DNA from: Porphyridium purpureum
Taxonomy: Eukaryota; Rhodophyta; Bangiophyceae; Porphyridiales; Porphyridiaceae
Assembly: GCA_008690995.1 (NCBI GenBank)
Contig: VRMN01000021.1
Span: 62,001 to 126,000, forward strand
Reading direction: 5' to 3'
Length of the DNA: 64,000 nt
Shown here: positions 10,171-21,887 of the stretch, one piece after another
Numbering within the stretch: the stretch's first letter is position 1
Layout of the letters: each line of letters starts with the position of its first letter
Translations under genes and position numbers: made by a program
Notes under the pieces: generated by a model
Told to the model about the DNA's origin: nothing
The model's input: the letters and a program-made list of their open reading frames with translations, nothing else
Databases searched by the model: none

Positions 10171-10557
10171 TGTCGCTTTTCTAACCGGTTTCACGGGGTG
10201 TGAGCAACCCCGGAGAGACCTACACAGCGCGGAGAAGGCTGCTACGCGGCCGCCAATGGGATTCCCACAGCGTACGCGCGGTCGGCTTCGCAGGAGGTAG
10301 CTTCTCAGCCCCTTGCCACTTTTTAGCACAACAAACTTTTAGTCTTATCTATTCTCCACGCTAATCTCTACTTCTAACCTTCGCATCCCACGGCGCACCC
10401 CCGAAAGTGGGGCGCGCTATTTACGCACGAGGTGAGGCTGTGCTGTACGCCCCACGACGCCGTCTGCGACAGCTGCAAGAGGCAGCTACCTGCATGGAAT
10501 ATTTAACCTTGCAGAGCAGAAGTACAGCTTTGTAGGAGAAACTCCAAAGTTTTGACA
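10171..10557 (-). repeat. 3' LTR of the Copia element (minus strand)
   Basis: A 387-bp direct repeat of 15379-15765, with TGTC/GACA ends. It lies 121 bp upstream of the start of the PPR-like gene at 8473-10050 and points towards it, so it could supply a promoter to that gene. Confidence 0.9.
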
Positions 10558-10561
10558 CTGG

Positions 10562-10578
10562 CCTTCTTTTCTTTTCTC
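10562..10578 (-). other. Polypurine tract of the Copia element
   Basis: On the minus strand this reads GAGAAAAGAAAAGAAGG. It sits 4 bp inside the 3' LTR, where second-strand synthesis is primed in LTR elements. Confidence 0.65.
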
Positions 10579-13500
10579 ACCGAGAGCACTTTCACATCGA
10601 CCTTCTCGAAAATGTTGAAGGTTGCTTTTCTTGTTTTCTGGTGGAGCCGTGGTTTCTTTTTCATGATATCGATTTGTCCGATGACTTACAGAGGCTTCAG
10701 CGAAAAAAGGAAAACCTCTGCGAAATACGAATGGCGGATTCGGCAAACTGTGCGCGGTCTACTCCGTCAAGAATACGCGGGCGTTGTAGACGTCTGCGAG
10801 CTTTCCGTGTTCCAACACACGGTGCCAGAGCGGACATTCCCTTTCTTTTGTCAGAGCGTCCGCAATGTTTTGGACTCCTGGGACGTGGATCAGCTCAGCT
10901 ATGCGCCCCATCTCCAAGCCCTCGCGCAGCAACAGCAGTCGCACCATTTGGCGCTTCTCTTGCAGAATGCTGCTGCTCGCGACGGCGTCATAAATTTGCT
11001 TTGAGTCTGTTGCAAGCACAAGCGGTGCATGCAGTCCGCACCGTCTTAGCTCATTCTGGATTCCTTCAGCAAAGTCATAAGCGAGAACCAGCGCAAGGAG
11101 CTTAGCGCTCATCACCGAATGCGCCACCTGCTTTGCTTTGTGCGAGGTTGAGTGCAAGTAGTGAATAGTCTCTGACGAATCGCCAAGGAAGACGACGAAT
11201 CCTAGCTGGGAAGTAAAGTCCTCATTCGACCCATACGATGCATCAGCGAAAACACGGATTCGTGGAGTGTCCGGGTCAAGCGGAGCGTAATGTATAGCTA
11301 CTCGGTTGGCATCCACAAGTTTTGCTGTGCTCCGAAGTTTCTTTGCGTGCACTTCGGTGTACGACATCTCAGTCACCTGTGAAAGCTTCACGATCACGTG
11401 CTGGATGTCCGGACGTGTCCCAGTTGACAAATAAGACAATTTACCACGCAGCGAGCGAAACTCATCAAAGCCGGATATCGACGGGATTAACGGATGTAGA
11501 GCACGATCGATATACGCATTTTGGTCGCAAATGAGGGACCCTTTTCTCTTCTGGATCTGGACGCCATTGAATGTGAATGGCAGAAGGCATGTGCCCTTGT
11601 TTTCCAATCCATGCGCAGCACGGGATTCCGCCTCGAACGTCGCATCGTTTCCGAAGATGAGTGTGTCGTCGACCAAAACGCCGACCCCACCGATGCTTTT
11701 TCCTTGCTCCATCAGATAAAACGCGCATGGATCAAGTGCTGCTGTCTCGAATCCCTGGTCGCGCAAGCGCGTGGTTAGCGTAGCGTGCCAGTAAGTGCCT
11801 GACTCTCTTAATCCGTACAGCGGCTTCACTATGCGTGCGTGGTCAGGATATGGCGACTCCGTGATTCTTGACAGCAACCCGCGCACTTCCGGTTTGAGGC
11901 GCAAGTACACATCCCGTGAGAGATCCCAAGTGCTCTGTAGATACGCTTGGGAGTAATCGCGGTACTTCAGAGGGAATCCTTTCACCGTGACTACGGATAC
12001 AATGACGCGTAGCATGTATCGTGAAAGTGTAGGCGCATTCACTGTTGTATCTTGAGCCTCTGGATCCCGGAATCCCTGAGCAATAAAACGCGATTTGTGT
12101 TCCCCATTTGCTTTCACCGTGTTGACCATTCGAGATCCTAGGATTGTCGCACCTGCTGGAACCTTCGCTGCTGGTGCAAGGGTGCCACGCCTCACAAGAT
12201 CTCTCAGCTCCCTAATTTTGGAGTTAAGCCACGGATCCTCTGTGTCGACGGTTTCGCTTTGGGCTCCAAGAATCAAGTTTGCTGCCAGCGAATTGGCGCT
12301 TGTGTAGCGCTTCACGTTGTGAATGCTGTAGCTCTGCGTGCGCGGTGCCCCTCGCATGTTGGGAATTAGTACGTGAACAACGTTTCCGTCTACGCGTGAG
12401 CACACGTACGGTCCGCCATACTCGTACGCACTTTCACGGCGCACTAGAAGAGGAGCTCCTGATTCTATCACGTCACCGTCCCTGGGAACTCTGGAGTCTG
12501 GCTGTTCATCGCTGTGCGCACCCGATATTCGGCGATTGCCCGTTCATAAGCTCCCCGAGCCAAAATTGCGGCTGAAAGCCGCTGCACATTTGTTTCACGC
12601 GAATCTTCTTGTGCGGACTCCGGTCGAAGTGCAATGCGTGGTATCGTACCGAAGACGAGCAAACTTGGAATCAAACCTTCTGGCCCAGTCGTGACGTTGA
12701 TCGCGCGAACCGCAATCGCCAGACAGTCTTTGGATTCCATGTTCGGGAAGTCATGGCGGACACGAAGGTAGACTTTTCGCAACGGCTCATGGTGGCGCTC
12801 GACTGTCCCCTGAGACCAATGGGACTCCACGGGAACGGGGTCGACCAAGACGCATTCGCCCAGCATCAGCGTTTTGAAATCTGCCGACGCGAGGTTGGTT
12901 TGTTGATCCACCGTGACTCTGTGTGGACTCCCAAAGATTGAAATCCATCCGCGAAAGAACAGTCGGAAGAAATCCTGAGCGGTTTCCGAAGGTGACGATG
13001 TACTCCCTTCGTTTAGAAACCATGCTGCATTAAATTTGGTTCCATTACACACGGCATGCAGCACGGGACTCCCACGCTCCGACTGGCTCGCGTCCAAATA
13101 CATGATGTCTATTGACACATTATGATTGAACGCGACCTCGATCTCTGCCGCAACCTTGAATGTACTTCTGCGGCCTGAGTACCATTTACAAATATCGCAA
13201 GCGCGTTGCATTTCAATCATGTTTTTGAATTCCTCGGGAGTCGGAGCATTTCCTGAAAGGCGGAGAATCTTTCTCAGTTGCTGCGCGCTGGCATGGCCGA
13301 ATCTCTTGTGCAGATGCTGGAGTTCGCTGCTTGTGAACAGAACAGCATTCTCTGGCATCTGAACACGGTGTACGCTTTCTGAGCAGTGGCCTATCGCGAT
13401 CGATAGGTGTTGCGACTGTGTCCTTTCAAGCGGAATGACGAAGTGAGGGCCTTCCAAACGCAGAGGAGGCGGCTCACGCATGACGTTTAGGCGGTGTCGC

Positions 13501-15378
13501 TCCAACTCGTCCTCGCCAATGAGAATTGGCAGGTCTTCGGAATCCACGACGATAAACTTGAAGGAAAGGAATCCATCGGCGCCGACGCCTACTCTTACGG
13601 CACCGACACCCAGGGGACTTAGAACTTTACCCCAGACCAACGGAGGGATTTCTTCTGGTAGGGTGCCCAGTTTCGAGGATATGCCCGAGGCTGCGCAGTA
13701 TTCGGAAAACGCTGTGCTGCCCGCGATGGAGATTGGGGCTCCTGTGTCCACCAGGACTCCACGCCACCTGCGCAGTGGCATTGTGCGTCTTGTGATCGCG
13801 CATATTGCCACCTGCGCGTGTAGCAGTCATGCCTGCTGACGCTCATCGTCACCATCGCTTCCCCACTGGGGATCAGCGGGCTCATGCTCTTCGGACTCGT
13901 TCTCGCTTGCTGACACGGCAGAGGGTTGCGCTTGGCGTACGATGGAGTTTTCACGTTCTGGACTTCCCGCGCCGCCGGCGACGAGATCACCATCGACCCA
14001 GTTTATCTGCGCCGGGGGGCGACCGTGCTTTTTCCAGCACTTTTCTTCCTCGTGCCCTTTCAGACGACAGTACTTGCAAATTTTTAGAGGCAGACGCGTG
14101 TCGCGATTTCGCGGCCCTCCTGAACGCTGGAATCCAATCATAAAGCTTTTGTTGCCCCCGTGAAGGGAACCCTTGTTGAGGTCGAGCCCCTTCAGTACAT
14201 CTGCAAGTTTGGAAACTTTTTCCTCTGCATTGCGGGCTTGTATCATTGTGAAGAGCGGAGAAAATGAGGAGGCCATGACTACGCGGGATACGTGTCTGGC
14301 TATTCCTTCCGGTGTGGAATCCGAGATATCAATTTCTCGAGATTCCCGGGCGACTGCCGCTTGCAATGCATCGAGCGCTTCAGTGCGCGACGATGCTTTT
14401 GAGATGAATTGGTCGAGCGTCATGCGGGACAAGGCGGCCAGGTGTTGCTCCCGTTTATCTTCGGAATCAAAAGATTCCTTGAGAACACGCAACATCGTGC
14501 CAAGCCGGGCATCTTCCGGCAAGGAAGCAATGAGAGCAGATGCGCGGCCGTCGAGGACTAGCGGCAGAGTGCGCTTCGCCACTGCGTCATCGACGCCAAA
14601 TGCCTTTCGCACGTCGTTAAAACGGCGCAGTCAGACGGCGTAAGGTGGACTCCCTGGTTCGCCAGTGAACACGAAGCGCTCCAGGTGCCGAACAAAGGCG
14701 GATTCCCTGTGGTGACTGAAGCCGTCACCGCTGCGTGCATTGGAGTCCTTTTCACCGCGCACCGTTTCGACCTGATCCAGTCCGCGATACGCGGCGAAAG
14801 AGTCTTGAATATTGCGTCCTGCCTCAAAATTCGGGAGTCCACGCTGGCGACAGTATTGCTGCCAGCAGCGCACTGTCACTGGTCCGCCCCGCTCCATGAG
14901 GATCTCGAATGTGACGATCCCTTCAACCATCAGGGTTTCGTGATCATCATCGCTGATCTCAGTAACGAGGTTCATGATGCCTCTGGCCTCGGGGTTTGTG
15001 ACGTGCACTAGCCCCCAAGGGATTCCTTCTGGAGTCCCGGAGCTCGACCCGCTTGCGTCAGAGCCCGCAGAGACGGTTTTTTGCTCAAGCTGCGCGGATC
15101 TTCCCATTTGGGAGGCCGACGCGGCGGCGGCCCTAGTGCGTGAGGATACCGGCGACATACTGGATTCCCGTTCCTCATCCATGGGATACTCAAAGTAAAA
15201 GGAAAGAAGTAAAAAAGACCGACAATCAGCTCCCTGGTCCCGAACCGCACGTTCTCAGTCGTGCAGCCCAACCACTCAACACACGGCTGGCAAATGTCGG
15301 GTTTTGAGAAACGAATCACTTGGCTCCGGACCCACGTACAAGGAGTCCAGCCACACAAACACGAGCGACATTTCGAAA

Positions 15379-15765
15379 TGTCGCTTTTTCTAACTGGTTT
15401 CACGGGGTGTGAGCAACCCCGGAGAGACCTACACAGCGCGGAGAAGGCTGCTACGCGGCCGCCAATGGGATTCCCACAGCGTACGCGCGGTCGGCTTCGC
15501 AGGAGGTAGCTTCTCAGCCCCTTGCCACTTTTTAGCACAACAAACTTTTAGTCTTATCTATTCTCCACGCTAATCTCTACTTCTAACCTTCGCATCCCAC
15601 GGCGCACCCCCGAAAGTGGGGCGCGCTATTTACGCACGAGGTGAGGCTGTGCTGTACGCCCCACGACGCCGTCTGCGACAGCCGCAAGAGGCAGCTACCT
15701 GCATGGAATATTTAACCTTGCAGAGCAGAAGTACAGCTTGTAGGAGAAACTCCAAAGTTTTGACA
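15379..15765 (-). repeat. 5' LTR of the Copia element (minus strand)
   Basis: Same length as the LTR at 10171-10557 and near-identical to it: two substitutions and two single-base length changes by eye. A perfect 22-bp palindrome (arms AGCGACATTTC / GAAATGTCGCT) at 15364-15385 straddles its inner edge. Confidence 0.9.
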
Positions 15766-17951
15766 AAAGGTACTCGTCGCAAATAAGCAAGGTCTCTCAC
15801 CAGCACGTGCACGTTGAAACAGAGGTTCTCGGTTGAGGGACATGCAGAGCGCGAAGACAGACGCATTTGCAGCGTGCCATTTGACCATCTTGCTGTTCTA
15901 GCTCTTGTGGAAATCTCGCATGTGCCCGAGAAGATTGGGCTCTCACTGGTCACGCTCAGGGCGAGAGAGGCAGATCTCGGGTTCACCGCACGCCCGCGCG
16001 CGCATCTCCCTGCGCTCTTGCCGCGGAAAGAAAGGGCGCGATTCAGTGTACTATGCGCGTCCTGGTGGCGGTATTGTTCGGTCTGAGCTCGCTTCGGGAC
16101 GAGGTTCTTCTGGGGTTGAACGTGACACCATGGCGTCTTGCTGGTCCGACCGGCACGAAACGGCCCAACGTATTGCTCCGAGCCAACTGGAAATAGTTCT
16201 ATCACCCAGGATCGGGTGTGCAGGAGCAAGTGGGTTTGGATCCTGAGCAGGCGCCTGCGCTTCCGATGTCCGTTCCGCCCGGTGTCGAGGAGCAGCTGGC
16301 GCGCAGGGGGGTTGGGTAGGAGGCGCTTGCGCCTTCAGCGGACCGCACGGCACGCGAAGAATGGAACCCACGATCAGAAGGCTGTAAGATTCAAATGCGC
16401 TTATGGGCTAAGTGCATGCCCACGCGCATACGTGTCCTTGTGGTGGTCTGGGAAAGGAGGAAACCTATGTGTGGCAGATTCTCAAGCTTGTGGAACCGTA
16501 GGTACTTGCATCAGCGGCTGAACTGCTCACTACGCAGAGTATCGATGAGAAAGTTTCTCGCGAGTGCAACAGCAAACCGTATCAGCTGGCTTTCACGGGT
16601 GAAGCGCGCTCCTCACCTGCGTTCATGTTATATTATGTCCCGGTTGGGCATAATCCGGACATGTTTGAAACTTTTCTTCTTGAGACGTGCGATTGTGGCA
16701 ATATGTTCGTGATCGATAAAGGCGCCGTGACACACCTGGTGTGAAAGACGCCGTTTTCTTCGCGCGGCTCCATCGCAACTCATCCGGAGCGGTGGGCGCG
16801 GGATGCGGGCACAATGCCTTATCTGTTCAGAAACGAGGCAGAGCTCAAAGGGATGGATGCTGGGCGTTGGAAGATTGAGAAGGCACCGCGTTATTTGTTG
16901 CTCACCGAACGTAAGCTGTCCTAGCATCCACTAGCTCGGAAAATCGTGACGGCGAGTTAACTCTAACGCAAACGTGGCGTATGTCATCCAGATTGTGCTC
17001 GGGTATGCTCTCACGCACCTGGAGGACTGTGAGTTGAGGTCTAATCAGACAGTGGCCATCGTGTACCATTCAGTTTCAACCCAACTTTGAGGGGCATGGA
17101 AGCTCGCCGATGCAGGACGGCGCCGAAAGCGTCCCACGCATGGTGATGTGGAAATGGGCTGCAAAGCGCGCGACCCTTTCAGAGGCGGTCATTCTTGATT
17201 TTTTTTGGCATTGCGTGGGATGCTGTGCCACTGGCGAAGCTCTTGCACACTGCTTTGTTCCGATTCAATGCATTGACCAAAGCCATGCAACGTTTCTCTT
17301 CATGGGTCGTGGGTGCGGAATACATGTATTGAGTGTAAAGGTGTGCCGATGATGCAGCTCGTCAACGCGATCATCGTCATCGATGCGCAGCGATCTCCAT
17401 GTATCCATGGATTCATGTGAACCGGCGCACATGCGCAATCCAACCGTGGAGCACTTTGTGTGGTTGTTCACGTGTGCTCACTTGCTGTTATGTTTGCCAC
17501 TGTCCGACGAACAATGCATCTATCGTGGACAGAGAAGGGATTTTACTTTCCTCGGTAGGATTGACTCCCAATCAAAAGCGCGGCCTTGCTATGCTGAAGT
17601 CTCGTGAAATCGTTCACCGTACGCAACGCACGCAGATGGAACATGTTTTCTCCTTGGAAGTATAAAACCGATTCATAGTTCAATCATCTTTCATCAAGCT
17701 TTGGAGAAATAATCGTTGTCCAGCTGAGCATGACTTTGGTGGCACCGTTAAGCGCGAACATCTGCGGCACTGGCACGCGAAATATTGGGAAATGGACCTT
17801 TCCACACCTCACGGTGAAATAACTTGAACACCAACAGCCCTTTTTTCGACATCATAATGCGACAAGTAATCGAAGGATAACGCCAGCAGCTTTGCGTCTC
17901 TATAAACCACTCAAGGCAAAACCTTGCCTTCACATTTTAAGCTGACCTCCT
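15766..17951. other. No gene seen; decayed coding traces
   Basis: About 2.2 kb between the Copia element and the alpha-kinase gene. No frame stands out. A plus-strand stretch at about 16520-16920 reads like protein over two neighbouring frames: LTTQSIDEKVSRECNSKPYQ with MLYYVPVGHNPDMFETFLLE after it, then MPYLFRNEAELKGMDAGRWK. It is broken by stops and ends by about 16925. I do not recognise the family; an old transposase or a dead host gene are both possible. The rest shows no repeats or RNA genes that I can support. Confidence 0.35.
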
Positions 17952-20780
17952 TCATTGCACAGGACGACGCATACGGTGACGTGAGCCTTGCTTCGGTTCG
18001 CATCTCACATCTGATGGCCTCGGGAGACCTGCACTCATGCAGAAATCGTTGCATCGATGAGCTGCGAACCAGTCCATCATACCCTCCTCTCCTAGGTCCG
18101 TCAGCCCAAATTGGCCTTCTGTCTTGCTCAGAATCACCGGATCAGTGAACAGGAAGTAAGTCGAAGCACCGTGCAACTTCGGCCCACCCGGTTTACCCCT
18201 GTAGCCCTGCAAGTCACAAACGATATGCTCGCCTTTCGAGTGCACCCACGTCCAGTGGCTAAAGAAGTCTGGTACAGAGCCACTTTCGCTTGTCCACCCA
18301 GAATTACTGTTGAACTTTTCGTACTCTCCATGAACCTTCATCTCCACAAACATGTCTTCACCAGCAGTGATGGCCAAGCCGCCACCAGGCACTCGCACGT
18401 CAATTGGACATTTCGCGATACTGCCCAGTCGGAAGTAGACCTTCAAACTCTCGCCATCCTTGGAAAGGTTGAAAGTCGCATTAAATGCATCAGAATAATC
18501 GCGACACAGCATTTGAAGCGTCCTCTCGTCCGCATCGATACGTACGCCTTGGGCATACAGATCCCGCTTCATCACCTTCAACACGAGTTCCGACCCGCAT
18601 TCAAATCTGAGCGGATTGCCACGTTTCACGACACCACCGAAAACCACGCGAGACGCACCTTCACCCAGCGGTTTCGTGTCCATCGTAATTGCTCCCGAAT
18701 CAATGAGTAGTTCCACGGTCAGAGCACTAATAAACATGTCGAGAGGAACGAACTGGACGACAACTGTTGTCCGTGCAGAGCGTGCGTCTGATCTAAGATC
18801 TCGCTTTGTCTCATAGTTCACCGCACCGACCTTGAGGGCTTCAAACATTGATGCCACGGAATCGAGATGTATCTCACGAAATTTTGTCAGCTCGGCCTGA
18901 ACTCGCTGATCTGCATTGTCTGTGCCTACGTTATTCTCATTTCCCCAAGGTATAAAAGCAAGGTATACTTTTGCGGGGAAAAACAGTTCCTTCACGTGCT
19001 TCGCGGCTCCACGCGACGAAGTAGGCTTTCCAACAAAGTGTAGTCTTCTCGTGCTGCCTCTGGTATACCTTGCGAATATTCTGCACATGGACGCTTCGGC
19101 AACTTGGCGCAGAACAGCTGTAGACAGATCGAGAAGCGCCTTTTCCTTCGCCGACACATCGTTTCCAGACGCTAGGCCTTTGACGAGCTCTTGACGCTCA
19201 ATATCAAACTGCAGGCGGAACTTTGTGGTGATAATGTTATTTGTCGACGCCCAAGACAACAATTCCTCGCGACGCGTGAGTGCGGCTTCGGTCTCGATCT
19301 CACAGTCTGGATCATACTCGGCGTCGAGGGCGAACCAGCGCTTTGGCGGTGGAACTGAGATGCCGAAAGAGTCCAACACCTTGGATTGGCTCTCCACCAG
19401 TCGTGTCAAGCTTTCGCCTTTAATCGCACGCTTCTTGGCAACTTTCGGGTTGAGAGTCCATTTCGTCAGCACAACACCCATCACCTCATGGGCATCGTCC
19501 CCGAACACTTCAACTGCAATCTCAAACAATTTCGCGTGCAGCGGCGTCACGCGAGGGTTGGATGTGTCAACAACCAAAAGCACAGCGCATGCTGATTGGT
19601 CCCCACTGAGAAATGTCTTGAACTCGTGCAACACTTCCACGTCTGTGCCGGACGAGTCCGAGAAGCCAGGCGTATCCACACAGTTCAATCGAGTTCCTTG
19701 GAAGTCGAGTGGAAGAGACAGGAGCTCTTTGGTGTCAGACTCAATGCCGTGGCTGATGTGGAAGGCGCTATTGTCATTGGCGGCCAAGGACGCGCCATCC
19801 ACCAGAAAAGAAGCCAAACTTGATTTGCCCGCGCCTGTCGTACCCAGCAGGAAAATATTCCTTGGTTTTCTGCTCGCTGATGTCAACTGAAGAACGAGGT
19901 TTGAGTCTGTGCTAGCTGCTACAGGTGCGTGTATACCGTGATTCGCGTCTTCAGCTTGATTCACTAGCGGCACGTACGGAGTCGGTAGCGGCGCGTTTGG
20001 ATACGGTGAAAAAAGTGGCGCAGGAAGGGGGGCCGTATCGAATGGCGCCACGGCTGGCTTCGATGGCGCCGGGTCTGCATGCAATGGCGCGTCGTCTGCA
20101 TACAATGACGCCTGGCCTGCATGCGATGGCGCGTCGTCTGCATGCAATGGCGCCTCGTCTGCATACAATGGCGCCGGGTCTGGATTCCATGACTTCGCGT
20201 CATGCCAGGTCTCATCCGTAGAAGCATTCTCATAGGGAACCTCAACGGACGCACGTGTCGTCTCAAGATCTCCAACAGGGGCCCTTGCGGTTTGCGGTTC
20301 ACAATGACCTGGATACCCATTGTTCGCACCAGATGTACCAGCCAAGGAGAAAGCATCCGCGGCATGGATCCCCGAGCTTGGAAAGCTTGTGACGGATTCT
20401 CTCGCACCAGAAACACGCGGACCATGCGGACCTGAAATTCTACGATATCGAGGATCTGTGTCGTAGTCCCTGCCTAAAGCCATGTTTCGGTACAAGATCT
20501 GATGGCTGACCGGGTCCTTCACCACAATCCACTTTTCACCGTTGAGGATGAAAATATGGCCTTCCGGCGGGTCCAATGACTTCTGATTGTGGGGACCTCC
20601 ATTATAGACGGACTGCTTTCGGTCTTCGTCCCACTCCTCTCGATACGTAGGGTGGGTGGATGCATTGGAAATTGCAGACGGACACGAATCAGAATCGTAC
20701 GCTTTGTTTGTGCGCACGTTTCGTGAAACCTGCTCGCGCGGGCGATCGCCAAGAGGCAGGTCGTGAATTTGCTGAGACAT
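17952..20780 (-). CDS. AIG1/GIMAP-type GTPase fused to an alpha-kinase domain
   Basis: An intronless frame of 942 residues with two catalytic domains. Residues 1-300 are low-complexity and probably disordered, with a Pro/Ala/Asp/His repeat at about 200-245 (PLYADEAPLHADDAPSHAGQ). Residues 305-490 are an AIG1-type G domain: P-loop GTTGAGKSS at 313-321, DTPG at 369-372, and LTKWT at 438-442 in the G4 position. A helical linker follows at 490-570 (RREELLSWASTNN), shared with the GTPase gene at 21888. Residues 690-920 are an alpha-kinase: LVLKVMKRD with the likely ATP-binding Lys at 735, FSHWTWVHSKGEHIVCDLQG with Asp856, LFTDP at 877-881, FGLTDLGEEG at 891-900, and the zinc-binding pattern HRCNDFC at 908-914. 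Alpha-kinases phosphorylate Ser/Thr and include EF2 kinase and MHCK. A GTP-controlled kinase on a membrane or complex is inferred. I do not know this domain pairing from described proteins. Confidence 0.88.
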   Translation of the reverse strand: MSQQIHDLPLGDRPREQVSRNVRTNKAYDSDSCPSAISNASTHPTYREEWDEDRKQSVYNGGPHNQKSLDPPEGHIFILNGEKWIVVKDPVSHQILYRNMALGRDYDTDPRYRRISGPHGPRVSGARESVTSFPSSGIHAADAFSLAGTSGANNGYPGHCEPQTARAPVGDLETTRASVEVPYENASTDETWHDAKSWNPDPAPLYADEAPLHADDAPSHAGQASLYADDAPLHADPAPSKPAVAPFDTAPLPAPLFSPYPNAPLPTPYVPLVNQAEDANHGIHAPVAASTDSNLVLQLTSASRKPRNIFLLGTTGAGKSSLASFLVDGASLAANDNSAFHISHGIESDTKELLSLPLDFQGTRLNCVDTPGFSDSSGTDVEVLHEFKTFLSGDQSACAVLLVVDTSNPRVTPLHAKLFEIAVEVFGDDAHEVMGVVLTKWTLNPKVAKKRAIKGESLTRLVESQSKVLDSFGISVPPPKRWFALDAEYDPDCEIETEAALTRREELLSWASTNNIITTKFRLQFDIERQELVKGLASGNDVSAKEKALLDLSTAVLRQVAEASMCRIFARYTRGSTRRLHFVGKPTSSRGAAKHVKELFFPAKVYLAFIPWGNENNVGTDNADQRVQAELTKFREIHLDSVASMFEALKVGAVNYETKRDLRSDARSARTTVVVQFVPLDMFISALTVELLIDSGAITMDTKPLGEGASRVVFGGVVKRGNPLRFECGSELVLKVMKRDLYAQGVRIDADERTLQMLCRDYSDAFNATFNLSKDGESLKVYFRLGSIAKCPIDVRVPGGGLAITAGEDMFVEMKVHGEYEKFNSNSGWTSESGSVPDFFSHWTWVHSKGEHIVCDLQGYRGKPGGPKLHGASTYFLFTDPVILSKTEGQFGLTDLGEEGMMDWFAAHRCNDFCMSAGLPRPSDVRCEPKQGSRHRMRRPVQ

Positions 20781-21887
20781 TGTTTCGCCTATCTCTTTCT
20801 GATTTGGGTACCGACAAGCTTCCGGATAAAATTAGACACGTAGACCACGCAGCGAATGAGCGCCTACCTAGGCGTGCGAACCTGTCCGCTGCCACCCAAC
20901 TTGATTCACGCACTCTTCACCGCTCCGCGAAGCTTGGCGAAGATATCTGACAGACGGAGCGCTAGGAAGGAGCGCTCGACATCCTCTAGTTATACTTGTT
21001 AGTCTGTATGCTTGGGATAGAAAGAGTCCGCCGTGCTGCGACAACTAGCTGCTAACCGTGAAATCATATGAAAGCAGGCGGTTAGAAGCGAGTAGATCGC
21101 GGATTGATGGCGCAGCCCGTTGTACTACCAAAATATCGCGTCTCCGTGATGTGGATGCGCCCCAAATTAATTTGCGATATGCCCTCGCATTTTGCGTGTC
21201 AAAGGCGTGAGCTGTCCGGGCCTACGTGCGCCCTTTCTGCGGCGCTCCACACTACGCCTTCATTCCCACTTTTCCATGTGTTCACGCGAGTTGCCTTGCG
21301 AATCGCGTCCGTTGGCGTCATCCTTGTCGCGGCGTGGATTTCCGCCGTTATGGAATAATATTCCACACACCACGCTCGTGATCATAACGACCTACAGTTG
21401 AAGCGTGACCCACTGACAATCGTGTCCGTTTTTCTATACTCACGGCTTCTACCCTTTTCGCCTATAAAAAAGCGCCGGTGCTTTGTGGCTTTTTCTTTTT
21501 TCTTTTTTCTTTCTCAGCGTAGAATTTAGCACCGATGTGTCTCAAATTCACACGACGCGCGAGGAAAGAGACTCCGCACAGCAGCACTGTATGCACGTGT
21601 CTGATAAGCGTTTCATTCTGGCGAGGATGGAACAGAAACGTGCGTTCCGCATAGGTCGCTGTGGGGTATAAAGAGGCGGGCAGTCTTGTCAGGCTGCTTT
21701 CACGAACACCACATCCGCGCGGGCGAGCGGGCGTGCAGCTGGGAATTATCGCGTAGACATTGATTTGCGCGAGCGAACACGGTCTTTGACGAGCGTTGGG
21801 TCTCGGTTACTTGCGGAACGTAGTACGAGGCTTCCCTGCCCACAGTAGCGGAAGACTTGAGGAGCCCCGTTCGAAGACTGTGGTAGC
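20781..21887. promoter_or_regulatory. Divergent promoter region between two AIG1-type genes
   Basis: 1.1 kb between two genes that start outwards from it. For the plus-strand gene a TATA-like TATAAAG lies at 21667-21673, about 215 bp before the ATG at 21888, and another TATAAAA-like site lies near 21463. A pyrimidine run at about 21488-21516 ends in CTCAG; it could be a 3' splice site of a 5'-UTR intron or a pyrimidine-rich promoter element. No gene is seen inside. Confidence 0.35.

Larger units (their letters stand above)
10171..15765 (-). mobile_element. Copia (Ty1/copia) LTR retrotransposon, broken, young
   Basis: A 5.6-kb element reading on the minus strand. It is bounded by two 387-bp LTRs that begin TGTC and end GACA. 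Parts in order from its 5' end (right to left): LTR; gag region at roughly 13.8-15.2 kb, with a CCHC zinc knuckle (CKYCRLKGHEEEKC); protease and integrase region at roughly 12.5-13.8 kb, with VDTGAPIS, the HLHKRFGHAS pre-integrase motif and an integrase core; reverse transcriptase and RNase H region at roughly 10.8-12.5 kb, with VLVDDTLIFG; a purine tract; LTR. Integrase before reverse transcriptase identifies the Copia order. The coding region is split over about four frames, so it looks broken with around three breaks. A gag-pol frame change is used by some Copia elements and could account for one of them. The LTRs differ at about four sites by eye, so insertion was recent. I see no clear target-site duplication and no standard primer site. 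Confidence 0.9.

Noticed and set aside
15630-16229. Minus-strand ORF of 199 residues
   Set aside because: It runs out of the Copia LTR into flanking DNA; Arg/Ser-rich with no motif.
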